Assembly (NCBI RefSeq): GCF_000025345.1
Contig: NC_013757.1
Span: 3,906,001 to 3,970,000 of the forward strand
Source: Geodermatophilus obscurus DSM 43160
Lineage (GTDB): Bacteria > Actinomycetota > Actinomycetes > Mycobacteriales > Geodermatophilaceae
DNA length: 64,000 nt
Reading direction: 5' to 3'
Shown: piece by piece, positions 52,496 to 60,802 of the stretch
Layout: each line of letters starts with the position of its first letter
How positions within the stretch are numbered: the first letter of the stretch is position 1
The notes under the pieces: generated by a model
Databases searched by the model: none
The model's input: only the letters and a program-made list of their open reading frames with translations
What the model was told of the DNA's origin: nothing
Program-made: the position numbers and the translations under genes

Positions 52496-52545
52496 CCGCA
52501 CTGACCTGCTCCGCGGGGAGCCGCACCGACTTGCTCCGCGGAGAG
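52496..52545. repeat. 25-base tandem repeat
   Basis: Two adjacent copies of a 25-base unit, CCGCACYGACYTGCTCCGCG and five further bases, differ at three positions. They lie directly between the TetR stop and palindrome copy D. Confidence 0.5.
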
Positions 52546-52579
52546 TCGTGCTCTGCCCACGACGGCGGGCAGAGCACGA
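52546..52579. terminator. palindrome family copy D
   Basis: TCGTGCTCTGCCC and GGGCAGAGCACGA form a perfect 13-pair stem with an eight-base loop, between the convergent TetR and FAH-family genes. It shares its core with the copies at 34954, 42539 and 42932. Confidence 0.6.
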
Positions 52580-52619
52580 GCGTCGGCAGGTGGGAAGTCC
52601 GGCGCGGCCGACGCCCGCC

Positions 52620-53390
52620 TCAGACGATGCGGGTGGACAGCGACCCGATCCCCTCCAGCGTCACCGTCACCTCGTCGCCGGCCTGCAGCGGCCCGACCCC
52701 GGCCGGGGTGCCGGTGAGCACGACGTCGCCGGGCAGCAGGGTCATGGTCTGGCTGACCCACGACACGCACGCGGCGACGTCGAGCAGCATGTCGGCGGTC
52801 GTGCCGTCCTGCTTCACGTCGCCGTTGACGGTGGTCCGCAGGGACAACGCCGCCGGGTCGACGTCGGTCTCCACCCACGGCCCCAGCGGGCACGAGCGGT
52901 CGAAGCCCTTGGCGCGGGTCCACTGCTTCTCCGCACGCTGCATGTCCCGCATCGTGAGGTCGTTGGCGACGGTGTAGCCGAGCACGACGTCGGCCACCCG
53001 GTCGGCCGGCACCCGCGTGCACTCCTGCCCGATCACGACCGCCAGCTCGCCCTCGAAGTGCAGGTTCCCGGTGTCCGGCGGATAGGGCACCTCGGCGTCG
53101 GGGCCCACCACCGACGTGGAGAACTTGGCGAACACGACCGGGATCTCCGGCACCTCGTTGCCCAGCTCCTTGGCGTGCTCGGCGTAGTTGCGGCCGAGGC
53201 ACAGCACCTTGCTGGGCTCGACCGGGGCGAGCAGCCGCACCTGACCGAGCGGGGTCCGCTCCTCCGTCGTCCGGACGCCGTCGAAGGGGTTCCCCTCGAG
53301 CCGGACGACGACGGCGTCGTCGCCGTCCCCCTCGACCAGGCCGTAGGACGCCGGACCGCCGGCGGCCGGGGTGTAGCGGGCGATGCGCAT
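52620..53390 (-). CDS. fumarylacetoacetate hydrolase (FAH)-family protein
   Basis: The ATG at 53390 overlaps the SDR stop by one base (TGATG). The 256 residues show the FAH fold with metal ligands in NLHFEGELAVVIG (E-x-E) and the downstream aspartate in VLGYTVANDLTMRD, plus KGFDRSCPLGPW and LLPGDVVLTGTPAGVG. Members hydrolyse or decarboxylate 2-oxo acids or hydrate 2-oxo-pent-4-enoates in aromatic meta-cleavage pathways. It is the last gene of an operon with an SDR, a second FAH-family gene and a DHDPS-like lyase. Confidence 0.85.
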   Translation of the reverse strand: MRIARYTPAAGGPASYGLVEGDGDDAVVVRLEGNPFDGVRTTEERTPLGQVRLLAPVEPSKVLCLGRNYAEHAKELGNEVPEIPVVFAKFSTSVVGPDAEVPYPPDTGNLHFEGELAVVIGQECTRVPADRVADVVLGYTVANDLTMRDMQRAEKQWTRAKGFDRSCPLGPWVETDVDPAALSLRTTVNGDVKQDGTTADMLLDVAACVSWVSQTMTLLPGDVVLTGTPAGVGPLQAGDEVTVTLEGIGSLSTRIV

Positions 53391-54178
53391 CAGATGGCCC
53401 GCACCATGCCGCCGTCGACCAGGAAGTTCTGGCCGGTGACGTAGGTGTTGGCGCCCGAGGCGAGGAACGCCGCCACCTTGCCGAACTCCTCCGCGGTGCC
53501 GTAGCGGCCCAGCGGGATGCCCGCCTCGCTCTGCGCGCGGACCTCCTCCACCGACAGCCCGGTCTTCTCGGCGCGACCGGCGTCGAGCGAGGCGACGCGG
53601 TCGGTGGCGATCCGGCCGGGGCCGAGGGTGTTGACCAGCACGCCGTCGGAGGCCACCTCCAGGGCGACGCTCTTGGCCAGCCCGAGCAGGCCCACCCGCA
53701 GGGTGTTGGACAGCGTGAGGTTGTCGATCGGCTGCCTGATCGACGAGGACGCGACGGTGACGATCCGGCCCCAGCGCTGCTCGCGCATGTGCGGCAGCAC
53801 GCCGCGGAACAGCCGCACGGTGGAGAGCAGGTTCAGCTCGAACGCCTGCTGCCACTGGGCGTCGTCGAGCGCGTCGAACCCGCCCGGCGGCGGCCCGCCG
53901 GCGTTGTTGACCAGCACGTCGACGCCGCCGAGCCGCTCCCGCGTCTCGCGCAGCAGCCGGTCGAGGTCGCCGGCGTCGGAGACGTCGGCCGGGCAGTGCT
54001 CGACCTGCGCGCCGGTCGCGTCGGCGATCTCCTGCGCGGTGCGCGCCAGCTGGTCGGCGCCGCGGCTGGAGATCATCACCCGCGCGCCCTCGGCGGCCAG
54101 CTGGGTCGCGGTGGCGCGGCCCAGGCCCTTGGAGGCGGCGGTGACCAGGGCGACCCGGCCGGTGAGTTCGAGGTCCAT
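53390..54178 (-). CDS. short-chain dehydrogenase, atypical active site
   Basis: From ATG 54178, 262 residues. The Rossmann signature is TAASKGLGRATA, with NNAG at the usual place. The catalytic region reads TVASSSIRQPIDNLTLSNTL followed by RVGLLGLAKS: the serine and lysine are present, but serine/asparagine stand where the tyrosine of Y-x-x-x-K belongs. This is the known pattern of the BKR-like SDR subgroup that lacks the tyrosine, so the chemistry may differ from simple ketone reduction. It sits between the two FAH-family genes. Confidence 0.83.
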   Translation of the reverse strand: MDLELTGRVALVTAASKGLGRATATQLAAEGARVMISSRGADQLARTAQEIADATGAQVEHCPADVSDAGDLDRLLRETRERLGGVDVLVNNAGGPPPGGFDALDDAQWQQAFELNLLSTVRLFRGVLPHMREQRWGRIVTVASSSIRQPIDNLTLSNTLRVGLLGLAKSVALEVASDGVLVNTLGPGRIATDRVASLDAGRAEKTGLSVEEVRAQSEAGIPLGRYGTAEEFGKVAAFLASGANTYVTGQNFLVDGGMVRAI

Positions 54179-54203
54179 CGGTTGTCCTCCGTCGGTCGGG
54201 CGC

Positions 54204-55058
54204 TCAGGCCACGGGGTTGGTGAGCTCGCGGAAGCCGGTGATCTGCACACCGGCGGTGTCACCAGAGCGGATGTGCGCGGCACCCGGCGTGCCGGTGGAG
54301 ATGACGTCGCCGGGCAGCAGCGTCATCACCCGGGAGTGGAAGGCCACCAGCCACCAGGGCCGGAAGGTCATGTTCGAGACGACGTTGCGCCGGTGCACCT
54401 CGCCGTTGTGGATCGTGGCCACCTCCAGCGCGTCGACGTCGTCCACCTCGTCGACGGTCACCAGCTCGGGGCCGAAGCTGAAGAAGGTGTCGAAGCTCTT
54501 GGACCGGGTGAGGTAGCGCGGGTTCTTCTCGAGGATGTCCTCGGCGGTCATGTCCACGATCGTGGTGAACCCGGCGACCACCGAGGGGGCGTCGGCCTCG
54601 TCGACGTCCTTGCACTCGCGGCCGATCACCACGCCCAGCTCACCCTCGGCGGTGGTGCGCTGCGACTGCGGGGGGATCCGGATCGGGTCACCCGGCCCGA
54701 TGATGGCGGTGTCGGGCTTGAGGAAGCTGGCCGGCTCGGTCGAGGGCGCCTTCTCGGACAGGTCGGCGGCGTGCTCGACGTAGTTCAGGCCGATGCCCCA
54801 GATCTTGCGCGGGCGCCGGTAGAGCGGCGCGTACGCCAGCTGCTCCTGCGGCACGACGAGCTCGTCCAGCCCGGCGGCGTCCTGGCCGGCGACCCAGTCG
54901 CGCAGCTCCTCGACCCGGCCGCTCTCGAGCAGCTCCTGGACGGTCTCCGGCCAGTCGGTCTGCAGGCGCCGGTTGAGCGCGGGCAGCGGTACCGCGCCGC
55001 CGGGGCGCACCAGCGCCCCCGGCTCCGCGCCGTCCAGTCGCAGCGTCGTCAGTCGCAC
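54204..55058 (-). CDS. FAH-family protein (second copy)
   Basis: From GTG 55058, 284 residues. It has TTAEGELGVVIGREC (metal-binding glutamates), FTTIVDMTAEDIL with the third acidic ligand, RSKSFDTFFSFGP and LLPGDVISTGTPGAAH. It is longer at the N-terminus than the FAH gene at 52620 and only distantly similar, so the two probably act on successive or different intermediates. The stop is 25 bases before the SDR start. Confidence 0.83.
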   Translation of the reverse strand: MRLTTLRLDGAEPGALVRPGGAVPLPALNRRLQTDWPETVQELLESGRVEELRDWVAGQDAAGLDELVVPQEQLAYAPLYRRPRKIWGIGLNYVEHAADLSEKAPSTEPASFLKPDTAIIGPGDPIRIPPQSQRTTAEGELGVVIGRECKDVDEADAPSVVAGFTTIVDMTAEDILEKNPRYLTRSKSFDTFFSFGPELVTVDEVDDVDALEVATIHNGEVHRRNVVSNMTFRPWWLVAFHSRVMTLLPGDVISTGTPGAAHIRSGDTAGVQITGFRELTNPVA

Positions 55059-55121
55059 AGCGGTGTCCTCTCGCAGGCGGGCGCGGGCCGTGCGGCAGCA
55101 CGACCCGCGGAGGGTGGGGGG

Positions 55122-56009
55122 CTACAGGCCGACGGCGGCGATGAGGTCGTCGAGCTCGGCGAGGGTGAGCTCGTCGACCGGCGGGGCCGGGAAGCGGGCG
55201 TGCGGGGAGGCGATGGCCCCGCGCCGGGCGAAGACCTGCTTGCGGATGGTCACCCCGCCGACGCCGAGCTGGGCCTCGTAGCGGATCAGCGGGAGGTACC
55301 GGAAGAAGAACTCCTGCGCGCCCGCGCGGTCGCCGGCGACGAACCGCTCGTAGGTGCCGACCAGCACCTGCGGGAAGCCGAAGCCGGTCATGATGCCGTC
55401 GGCGCCGCGGAGCAGCTCCTCGTACAGGTAGAGCCCGCCGAGGCCGCCGAAGATGCCGACCGGCCCCTTCGCCTTCTGCCGCACCGCGGTGATCTTGGGC
55501 AGCGTCGGGGTCTCCTCGAGCTTGAGGTAGCGGCACCCCTCGATCTCGTCGAGCAGCCGGACGAGGAACGGCGCCGGCATCACCACGCCGGTGTTCACCG
55601 GCTCGTCCTGGACCACGACCGGCACCGACACCGCCTCGGCGACCAGCCCGAAGTGCTCGAAGACCAGGTCGAGGTTCCGGGTGTTGTCCGGCGGGGCGAG
55701 CATGACGGCCGCCGCGCCGGCGTCCTCGGCCCGGCGCGCGTAGTCCAGCGCCATGCGGGTGGCCCGGGCGGAGACGCCGGCCACCACCGGCACCCGGCCG
55801 GCGGTCGCCTGCAGGTAGCGGCGCAGCACCCGCTCGCGCTCGTCGTCGAGCAGGCGGGCCGCCTCGCCCATGATCCCGAGGATGGTCAACCCGTGGGCCC
55901 CGGCGCCGAGGTAGTCCTCGACGAGGCTGTCGATGCTGCCCTCGTCGACGTCGCCGCCATCGGTGAACGGGGTGAGTGTGATCGGTAGCACACCCGTGAG
56001 GGCGGTCAC
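55122..56009 (-). CDS. dihydrodipicolinate synthase-family lyase/aldolase
   Basis: The 295 residues have the N-terminal GVLPITLTPF, the GIMGEAARLL loop (replacing the usual G-T-T-G-E), VVQDEPV near the catalytic tyrosine position, and the Schiff-base lysine in YLKLEETP at about 160. The family condenses or splits pyruvate with aldehydes. Because the substrate loops differ from DapA, it is likely a catabolic aldolase or a hydratase-aldolase. It is first in its operon and divergent from lhgO across 141 bases. Confidence 0.83.
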   Translation of the reverse strand: MTALTGVLPITLTPFTDGGDVDEGSIDSLVEDYLGAGAHGLTILGIMGEAARLLDDERERVLRRYLQATAGRVPVVAGVSARATRMALDYARRAEDAGAAAVMLAPPDNTRNLDLVFEHFGLVAEAVSVPVVVQDEPVNTGVVMPAPFLVRLLDEIEGCRYLKLEETPTLPKITAVRQKAKGPVGIFGGLGGLYLYEELLRGADGIMTGFGFPQVLVGTYERFVAGDRAGAQEFFFRYLPLIRYEAQLGVGGVTIRKQVFARRGAIASPHARFPAPPVDELTLAELDDLIAAVGL

Positions 56010-56150
56010 CGGGAACTACCCTGCGGACGGGAGCAGAGGCCGGGGGCTCGGCGCGCGACGGAGATCACATCGGCACCGTAGCCGCCTGCCGGGAGCCCTT
56101 CCCACACCCGCCCCCCGCAGAGCCGCGGGCGGCCGAGAGGACGGAGAGCG

Positions 56151-57362
56151 ATGCCGGTCCAGCGATACGCCGTGGTCGGGGGCGGGATCATCGGGACGGC
56201 GGTGGCCCGGCGGCTGCTCGCCCGTGCGCCCGACGCCGTGGTGACCGTCCTCGAGAAGGAGGACCGGCTCGCCGCCCACCAGACCGGCCGCAACAGCGGC
56301 GTGGTGCACGCCGGCCTCTACTACGAGCCCGGCTCCCTCAAGGCGACGCTGTGCCGCCGCGGGGTCTCCCTGCTGCGGGAGTTCTGCGCGGAGAAGGGGC
56401 TGCCCTACGAGGAGATCGGCAAGGTCCTCGTCGCGCTCGACGGGGCCGAGGAGGAGCGGCTGGGCGCGATCGCCGAGCGGGCCCGCGCCAACGGCGTCCC
56501 CGGGGTCCGGGTGATCGACCGGGCGGAGCTGCACGAGCTCGAGCCGCACGTCGCCGGCATCGCCGCGCTGCACTCGCCGACCACCGCCATCGTCGACTAC
56601 GTCGCCGTCACCGAGCAGCTGGCCGAGGAGGCCCGCAAGGCCGGGGCCACCGTCCGCACCGGCTTCGAGGTCGCCGGCCTCCGGTCCACCGGCGGGGAGG
56701 TCGTCGTCACCAGCACCGCCGGCGAGGAGGTCGTCGTCGACCGGGTGGTGCTCTGCTCCGGGCTGCAGGTCGACCGGCTGGCGCGGCTGGCCGGGGACGA
56801 CGACGCCCCGCGCATCGTGCCCTTCCGCGGCGAGTACTACGCGCTGCGGCCGGACAAGCGGGCGCTGGTGAACGGCCTGGTCTACCCGGTGCCCGACCCC
56901 CGGTACCCGTTCCTCGGCGTGCACCTGACCCCACGGGTGGACGGCGAGGTGCTGGTCGGCCCCAACGCCGTCCTGGCGCTGGCCCGCGAGGGCTACCGCT
57001 GGCGGGACGTCTCCCCCACCGAGCTGGCCGCGATCGTCCGCTTCCCCGGCTTCCGGCGCTTCGCGAAGCAGCACTGGCGCACGGGCCTGGCGGAGATGCG
57101 CGGCTCGTTGAGCAAGCGCGCGTACACCGCCGCGGCCCGCCGCTACGTGCCCGAGCTGACCGTCGAGGACATGGTCCCGGCCACCGCGGGGATCCGGGCG
57201 CAGGCGCTGGAGTCCGACGGCAGCCTGGTCGACGACTTCCGCATCACCCGGCGGGGCGCCGTGGTGGCCGTGCGCAACGCCCCCTCCCCGGCGGCGACGT
57301 CCTCCCTCGCGATCGCCGAGCACCTGGTGGAGCTGCTGCTGGCGGAGGGCACGGCACCGTGA
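56151..57362 (+). CDS. lhgO: L-2-hydroxyglutarate oxidase
   Basis: The 403 residues match LhgO: FAD loop VVGGGIIGTAVA, then QTGRNSGVVHAGLYYEPGSLKA, PTTAIVDYVAVTEQLAEEA, VVLCSGLQVDRLA, PFRGEYYALRP and FLGVHLTPRVDGEVLVGPNA. It oxidises L-2-hydroxyglutarate to 2-oxoglutarate and passes electrons to quinone or oxygen. The ribosome site is GGAGAG. Ten bases separate its stop from the following MFS gene, so they are probably one transcript and the transporter may have imported a related hydroxy acid. Confidence 0.87.
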   Translation: MPVQRYAVVGGGIIGTAVARRLLARAPDAVVTVLEKEDRLAAHQTGRNSGVVHAGLYYEPGSLKATLCRRGVSLLREFCAEKGLPYEEIGKVLVALDGAEEERLGAIAERARANGVPGVRVIDRAELHELEPHVAGIAALHSPTTAIVDYVAVTEQLAEEARKAGATVRTGFEVAGLRSTGGEVVVTSTAGEEVVVDRVVLCSGLQVDRLARLAGDDDAPRIVPFRGEYYALRPDKRALVNGLVYPVPDPRYPFLGVHLTPRVDGEVLVGPNAVLALAREGYRWRDVSPTELAAIVRFPGFRRFAKQHWRTGLAEMRGSLSKRAYTAAARRYVPELTVEDMVPATAGIRAQALESDGSLVDDFRITRRGAVVAVRNAPSPAATSSLAIAEHLVELLLAEGTAP

Positions 57363-57372
57363 GCGGGGCGGC

Positions 57373-58597
57373 GTGAGAGCGCGCCGGGAGCGGCCGGCGG
57401 GCTCGGCCCGCGCGGCGACCGCCGCGGTCACGGTGACGACCGCGGGGGTGCTCCCGGCCTACCTGGTCGGCGTGCTGTGGGTGCAGGTCAGCGCCGACCT
57501 CGGCGTCGGGCCGTCGCTGCTCGGCCTGCTGGTCGCGGCGTTCTTCGCCACCTCGGCGGTGTCGGCGCTCTTCGCCGGCGCGCTGGTGCGGAAGCTGGGC
57601 AGCATCCGGGTCGTGCGGCTCTCCGGGCTCACCGCGGCGCTGGCGATGCTGGGCGTCGCGGTCGCCGCCCGTGACACCGCCGTCCTGGTCGCCGCGCTCG
57701 TCGTCGCCGGGTGGGGCAACGGCGTCGGGCAGCCGGCCAGCAACGACCTGATCGCCCGGTCGGTGGCCGCCGACCGGCAGGGCCTGGCCTACGGTCTCAA
57801 GCAGGCCGCGATCCCGCTGTCCACGCTGCTCGCGGGCGTCGCCATCCCGCTGGTGGCCATCCCGCTGGGCTGGCGCACGGCGTTCGGCCTGGGCGCCGTC
57901 CTGGCGCTGCTGGTGGTGCTGTCGGTGCCCGGCGCGCGACGGATGGGGTCGGCCGGGTCCTCGGCACCGCCGTCGGAGGCGGCCGGGCCGTTCCGGCGCG
58001 GACCGCTGTACGTGCTGGCCGCCGGGCTGATGCTCGGCGCGGGCACCGGCAACGCGCTGGGCTCCTTCTTCGTCAGCACGGCGGTCGCCGGCGGCATCGC
58101 CCCGGCGACCCGCCGGCGTGCTGGCCGCGGTGGCCAGCGGGTTGGGGGCCCTGGCCCGCGTGGTCGCCGGCTGGCTGGCCGACCGGGTGCGCACCCGCTG
58201 GCTGCTCGTCGTCGCCGCGCAGATGTCGCTGGGCGGGCTGTCCTACGCGCTGCTGGGCACCGGGGTCGAGGCGCTCATCGCCATCGGCGCGGTGGTCGGC
58301 TACTGCACCGGCTGGGCGTGGGCGGGGCTGTCGACCTACGCCATCACCCGCATGCACCACGGCATGGCCGCGCAGGCGACGTCGATCACACAGGGCGGTA
58401 TGGGCATGGGCGCCGCGCTCGGCCCGCTGGCGTTCGGCGCGGTCGTGTCGGCCGGCTCCTACGCCGTGGCCTGGACCGCCACCGCGGCCCTCGCCGTCGT
58501 CGGCGGGCTGGTCATCGTGCTCGGCCGGCACCTGCTGCTGCGCGACCGCCCCGCGCTGGTGGCCGCACACCGCCGCCGGGCCGCCGCCCGGGCCTGA
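57373..58597 (+). pseudogene. MFS transporter, frameshifted
   Basis: From GTG 57373 the first seven or so membrane segments read normally to GGIAPAT near 58110, then the frame loses sense. The protein continues in the +1-related frame from about 58118 (VLAAVASGLGALARVVAGWLADRVRT) to a stop at 58595-58597. The DNA between reads as GGC GAC CCG GCC GGC GTG would with two G bases lost (about 58099-58115), so two single-base deletions or two sequencing errors in G runs explain it. Repaired length would be about 408 residues. It resembles the second MFS gene at 62376, including the GLKQAAIPLSTLLAG / GIKQSSIPAATLLGG motif. Confidence 0.75.
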
Positions 58598-58603
58598 GCG
58601 CGG

Positions 58604-58651
58604 TCAGCCGCGCAGCGGCCGGGCGATCAGCCGCGCAGCGGCCAGGCGGCC
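58604..58651. repeat. tandem 23-base repeat at the end of the 58627 gene
   Basis: The unit beginning CAGCCGCGCAGCGGCC occurs twice in tandem from 58606. The stop codon of the minus-strand gene lies at the junction, so the second copy trails the stop. Confidence 0.5.
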
Positions 58652-59064
58652 AGCGGCGGCAGCTCCCCGCCATGGCTGCCGCCGGCGTGGGCGACGGCGG
58701 CCAGCAGCAGCACGAGGCCGTCGCGGTCGAGGCCCGCGGCGAGGTCGCCGAGGTCGACCGGGTGGCCCTCGGCGAGGGAGACGGCCGCCCGGAGCAGACG
58801 CAGCTGGCTGCTGCTGCCTCCGATGCGCCCGGCGCGCAGCGCGGCGTCGAGGTCGGGCCAGGCGACCTGCGCCCACAGCCCGTCGCCGTCGACGTCCCCG
58901 AGCAGACAGATCAGGCCGGCGCCCTGCAGCTGGGGCAGCCAGTGCCCGGCGTTGGCGAGCAGCAGGACCGCGGCCTCGGCGGAGTAGTCGCCGACCGCGG
59001 CGCGCAGCAGGGCGTTCTCGACCTCGACGAGGTCCAGGTCGGCCGCCCGGGGCTCGAGGATCAC
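58627..59064 (-). CDS. hypothetical protein
   Basis: The GTG at 59064 follows GGGAGGGG. The 145 residues are mostly helical and leucine-rich: VEVENALLRAAVGDYSAEAAVLLLANAGHWLPQL-type helices, LICLLGDVDGDGLWAQVAWPDL, and a repeat-like LLRAAVSLAEGHPVDLGDLAAGLD. There is no signal peptide or membrane segment and I recognise no family. An overlapping frame (58604-59104) is rejected because it is arginine-rich low-complexity sequence. It diverges from the DUF222/HNH gene. Confidence 0.6.
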   Translation of the reverse strand: MILEPRAADLDLVEVENALLRAAVGDYSAEAAVLLLANAGHWLPQLQGAGLICLLGDVDGDGLWAQVAWPDLDAALRAGRIGGSSSQLRLLRAAVSLAEGHPVDLGDLAAGLDRDGLVLLLAAVAHAGGSHGGELPPLAAWPLRG

Positions 59065-59115
59065 CGCGTCCCCTCCCGGAGTCCGTGTCGTGTGTCCCCG
59101 GCACCCTGCCCGCGG

Positions 59116-59232
59116 GGTACGACAGTTCCGGGCGGCAGTATCCGCGGCGGATCGCGGATGCGTGGGGAGTCGACGAGCCGGGGTGACCTCGACCCGCTGA
59201 TCCCTCGATCAGGAGCCGAGAACTGTCGTACC
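59116..59232. repeat. 13-base inverted repeat flanking the divergent promoter region
   Basis: GGTACGACAGTTC (59116-59128) is perfectly repeated in inverted form at 59220-59232, with 91 bases between. The right arm abuts the SOS-like site before the HNH gene. Confidence 0.55.
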
Positions 59233-59248
59233 TCGTACGTATGTTCGG
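59233..59248 (+). promoter_or_regulatory. LexA (SOS)-box-like site before the DUF222/HNH gene
   Basis: TCGTAC-GTAT-GTTCGG matches the actinobacterial SOS box TCGAAC-N4-GTTCGA at 10 of 12 fixed positions and ends three bases before the start codon. Mycobacterial 13E12-type genes are known members of the LexA regulon. Confidence 0.5.
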
Positions 59249-59251
59249 GTC

Positions 59252-60748
59252 ATGAGGTCAGCCGGTCCCGCGCGTACGCCGCTGGAGGCCGAGCTGGTCG
59301 GCCGGCTGCTCGAGCGGCCGCCGACCAGCGCGCGGCTGCCTGTGGGGCTGCTGACCCGGGCGGAGAAGGCCGCCGAGCTGCAGCGCCTGCAGGCCCGCAA
59401 GGCGATGGACGCCGCCTACGAGGCCGAGCTCGTCATGGGCCTGGCCGACGACACCCCGGACTCCCTCGACCCGCCGCCGGGCCACCCCGGCGCCAGGAAG
59501 GGCTCGTGGGCCCCGGATCCCGAGCTGCCCGGGGTGAGCGAGTTCTTCACCTCCGAGCTGGCAGTGGTGCTCAACTGCGGCCGGGGCACCGCCTCCCACC
59601 TGGCGCACCGCGCCTGGACCTACCGGGGGAACCTGCCGGCCACCTGGGCCGCGCTGGCCGATGGGGTTCTGGACGAGCCCCGCGCGAAGGTCCTCGCCGA
59701 CGTCCTCACCCACACGACACCGGCGATCGCCCGGGGAATCGAGTCGCGGCTGCTGCCCGAGGCGCCCGGCCTGTCCACCGGCCGGTTGCGGGCCCGGGCG
59801 CTGGCACTTCTGCTGGAACTCGATACCGACGCCGTCGACGCGCGGCGCAAGGACGCTCGTCGGCAGGCCGACGTGCGCTCCTATCCCTCACACCTGGAGG
59901 GCATGAGCACGCTGGCTGCGGACCTGCCCACCCCGGTGTCGGCCGAGTGCCTCGACGTGGTCGACCGGTTGGCAGCGATGCTCAAGACCGATGGCGACCC
60001 CCGGCCGATCGGCGAGCTGCGCGCCGTGGTGCTGGCTGACCTGATCCGCCGTCCCTGGGACACCAGCCGGACGCCGGTCACAGCTCAGCTGACGATCACC
60101 GCCGCACTCGACGCGCTGGCCGGCCGGACCGACCAGCCCGGGGAGGTCAACGGGCAGCCGATCACCGCCGCCCAGCTGCGCGAGCTGCTCATCCGGCTCG
60201 GTGCCCTGGGGCTGCAGACACCCGAGGGCGGCACGGTGACCCTCGCGGTCACCGACGACGGCGCTCTGGTGGCCACCACCACCCTCGACCAGCTGCGCCG
60301 TCTGGCCCGCCGTGGCTGCGCCACCCACCACGAGCAGGACTGCGGCTGCCCGGTGCTCGACCGACCGGCACCCACCGACGCCTACCCACCCACCGCCGCC
60401 CAGGACGCCTTCGTCACCACCCGCGACCGCGCCTGCCGCTTCCCCAACTGCGGCCAGCGCGTCGGCTGGACCGACCGCGACCACGTCGTCCCGCACGCCG
60501 ACGGCGGCGCCACTGACTGCGCCAACCTGTGCTGCCTGTGCCGCAGCCACCACCGCCTCAAGACCCACGCCCGCGGCTGGCGATTCGCCATGGACAACGA
60601 CGGCGCCCTGCACGTCACCACACCATCGGGCGTCACCCGCACCACCCGACCACCCGGCCTGCGACCATCCCAGCCACCCGGATCAACAGCGGCCGCCTCG
60701 ACTCCGCCAGCGGTGTCCATCTCGGACGACGATCCGCCACCCTTCTGA
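59252..60748 (+). CDS. DUF222 (13E12 repeat) HNH endonuclease
   Basis: The 498 residues have a long helical DUF222 region (LAVVLNCGRGTASHLAHRAW at about 107; LADGVLDEPRAKVLADVL; RARALALLLELDTDAVDARR) and a C-terminal HNH nuclease with CRFPNCGQR, WTDRDHVVPHADGG and CANLCCLCRSHHRLKTH. This is the 13E12 family that spreads in many copies in actinobacteria and may be a homing-like or SOS-induced nuclease. A proline-rich tail follows. An SOS-box-like site precedes the start. Confidence 0.88.
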   Translation: MRSAGPARTPLEAELVGRLLERPPTSARLPVGLLTRAEKAAELQRLQARKAMDAAYEAELVMGLADDTPDSLDPPPGHPGARKGSWAPDPELPGVSEFFTSELAVVLNCGRGTASHLAHRAWTYRGNLPATWAALADGVLDEPRAKVLADVLTHTTPAIARGIESRLLPEAPGLSTGRLRARALALLLELDTDAVDARRKDARRQADVRSYPSHLEGMSTLAADLPTPVSAECLDVVDRLAAMLKTDGDPRPIGELRAVVLADLIRRPWDTSRTPVTAQLTITAALDALAGRTDQPGEVNGQPITAAQLRELLIRLGALGLQTPEGGTVTLAVTDDGALVATTTLDQLRRLARRGCATHHEQDCGCPVLDRPAPTDAYPPTAAQDAFVTTRDRACRFPNCGQRVGWTDRDHVVPHADGGATDCANLCCLCRSHHRLKTHARGWRFAMDNDGALHVTTPSGVTRTTRPPGLRPSQPPGSTAAASTPPAVSISDDDPPPF

Positions 60749-60802
60749 CCCCGCACGAGGACGCGTGTGGGCTGTGACGGTCCCGGTCGCCGGCGGCACC
60801 GC

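Noticed and set aside
57373..60039. 888-residue plus-strand frame
   Set aside because: After about 58110 it is out-of-frame read-through over the MFS tail, a minus-strand gene and the DUF222 gene.
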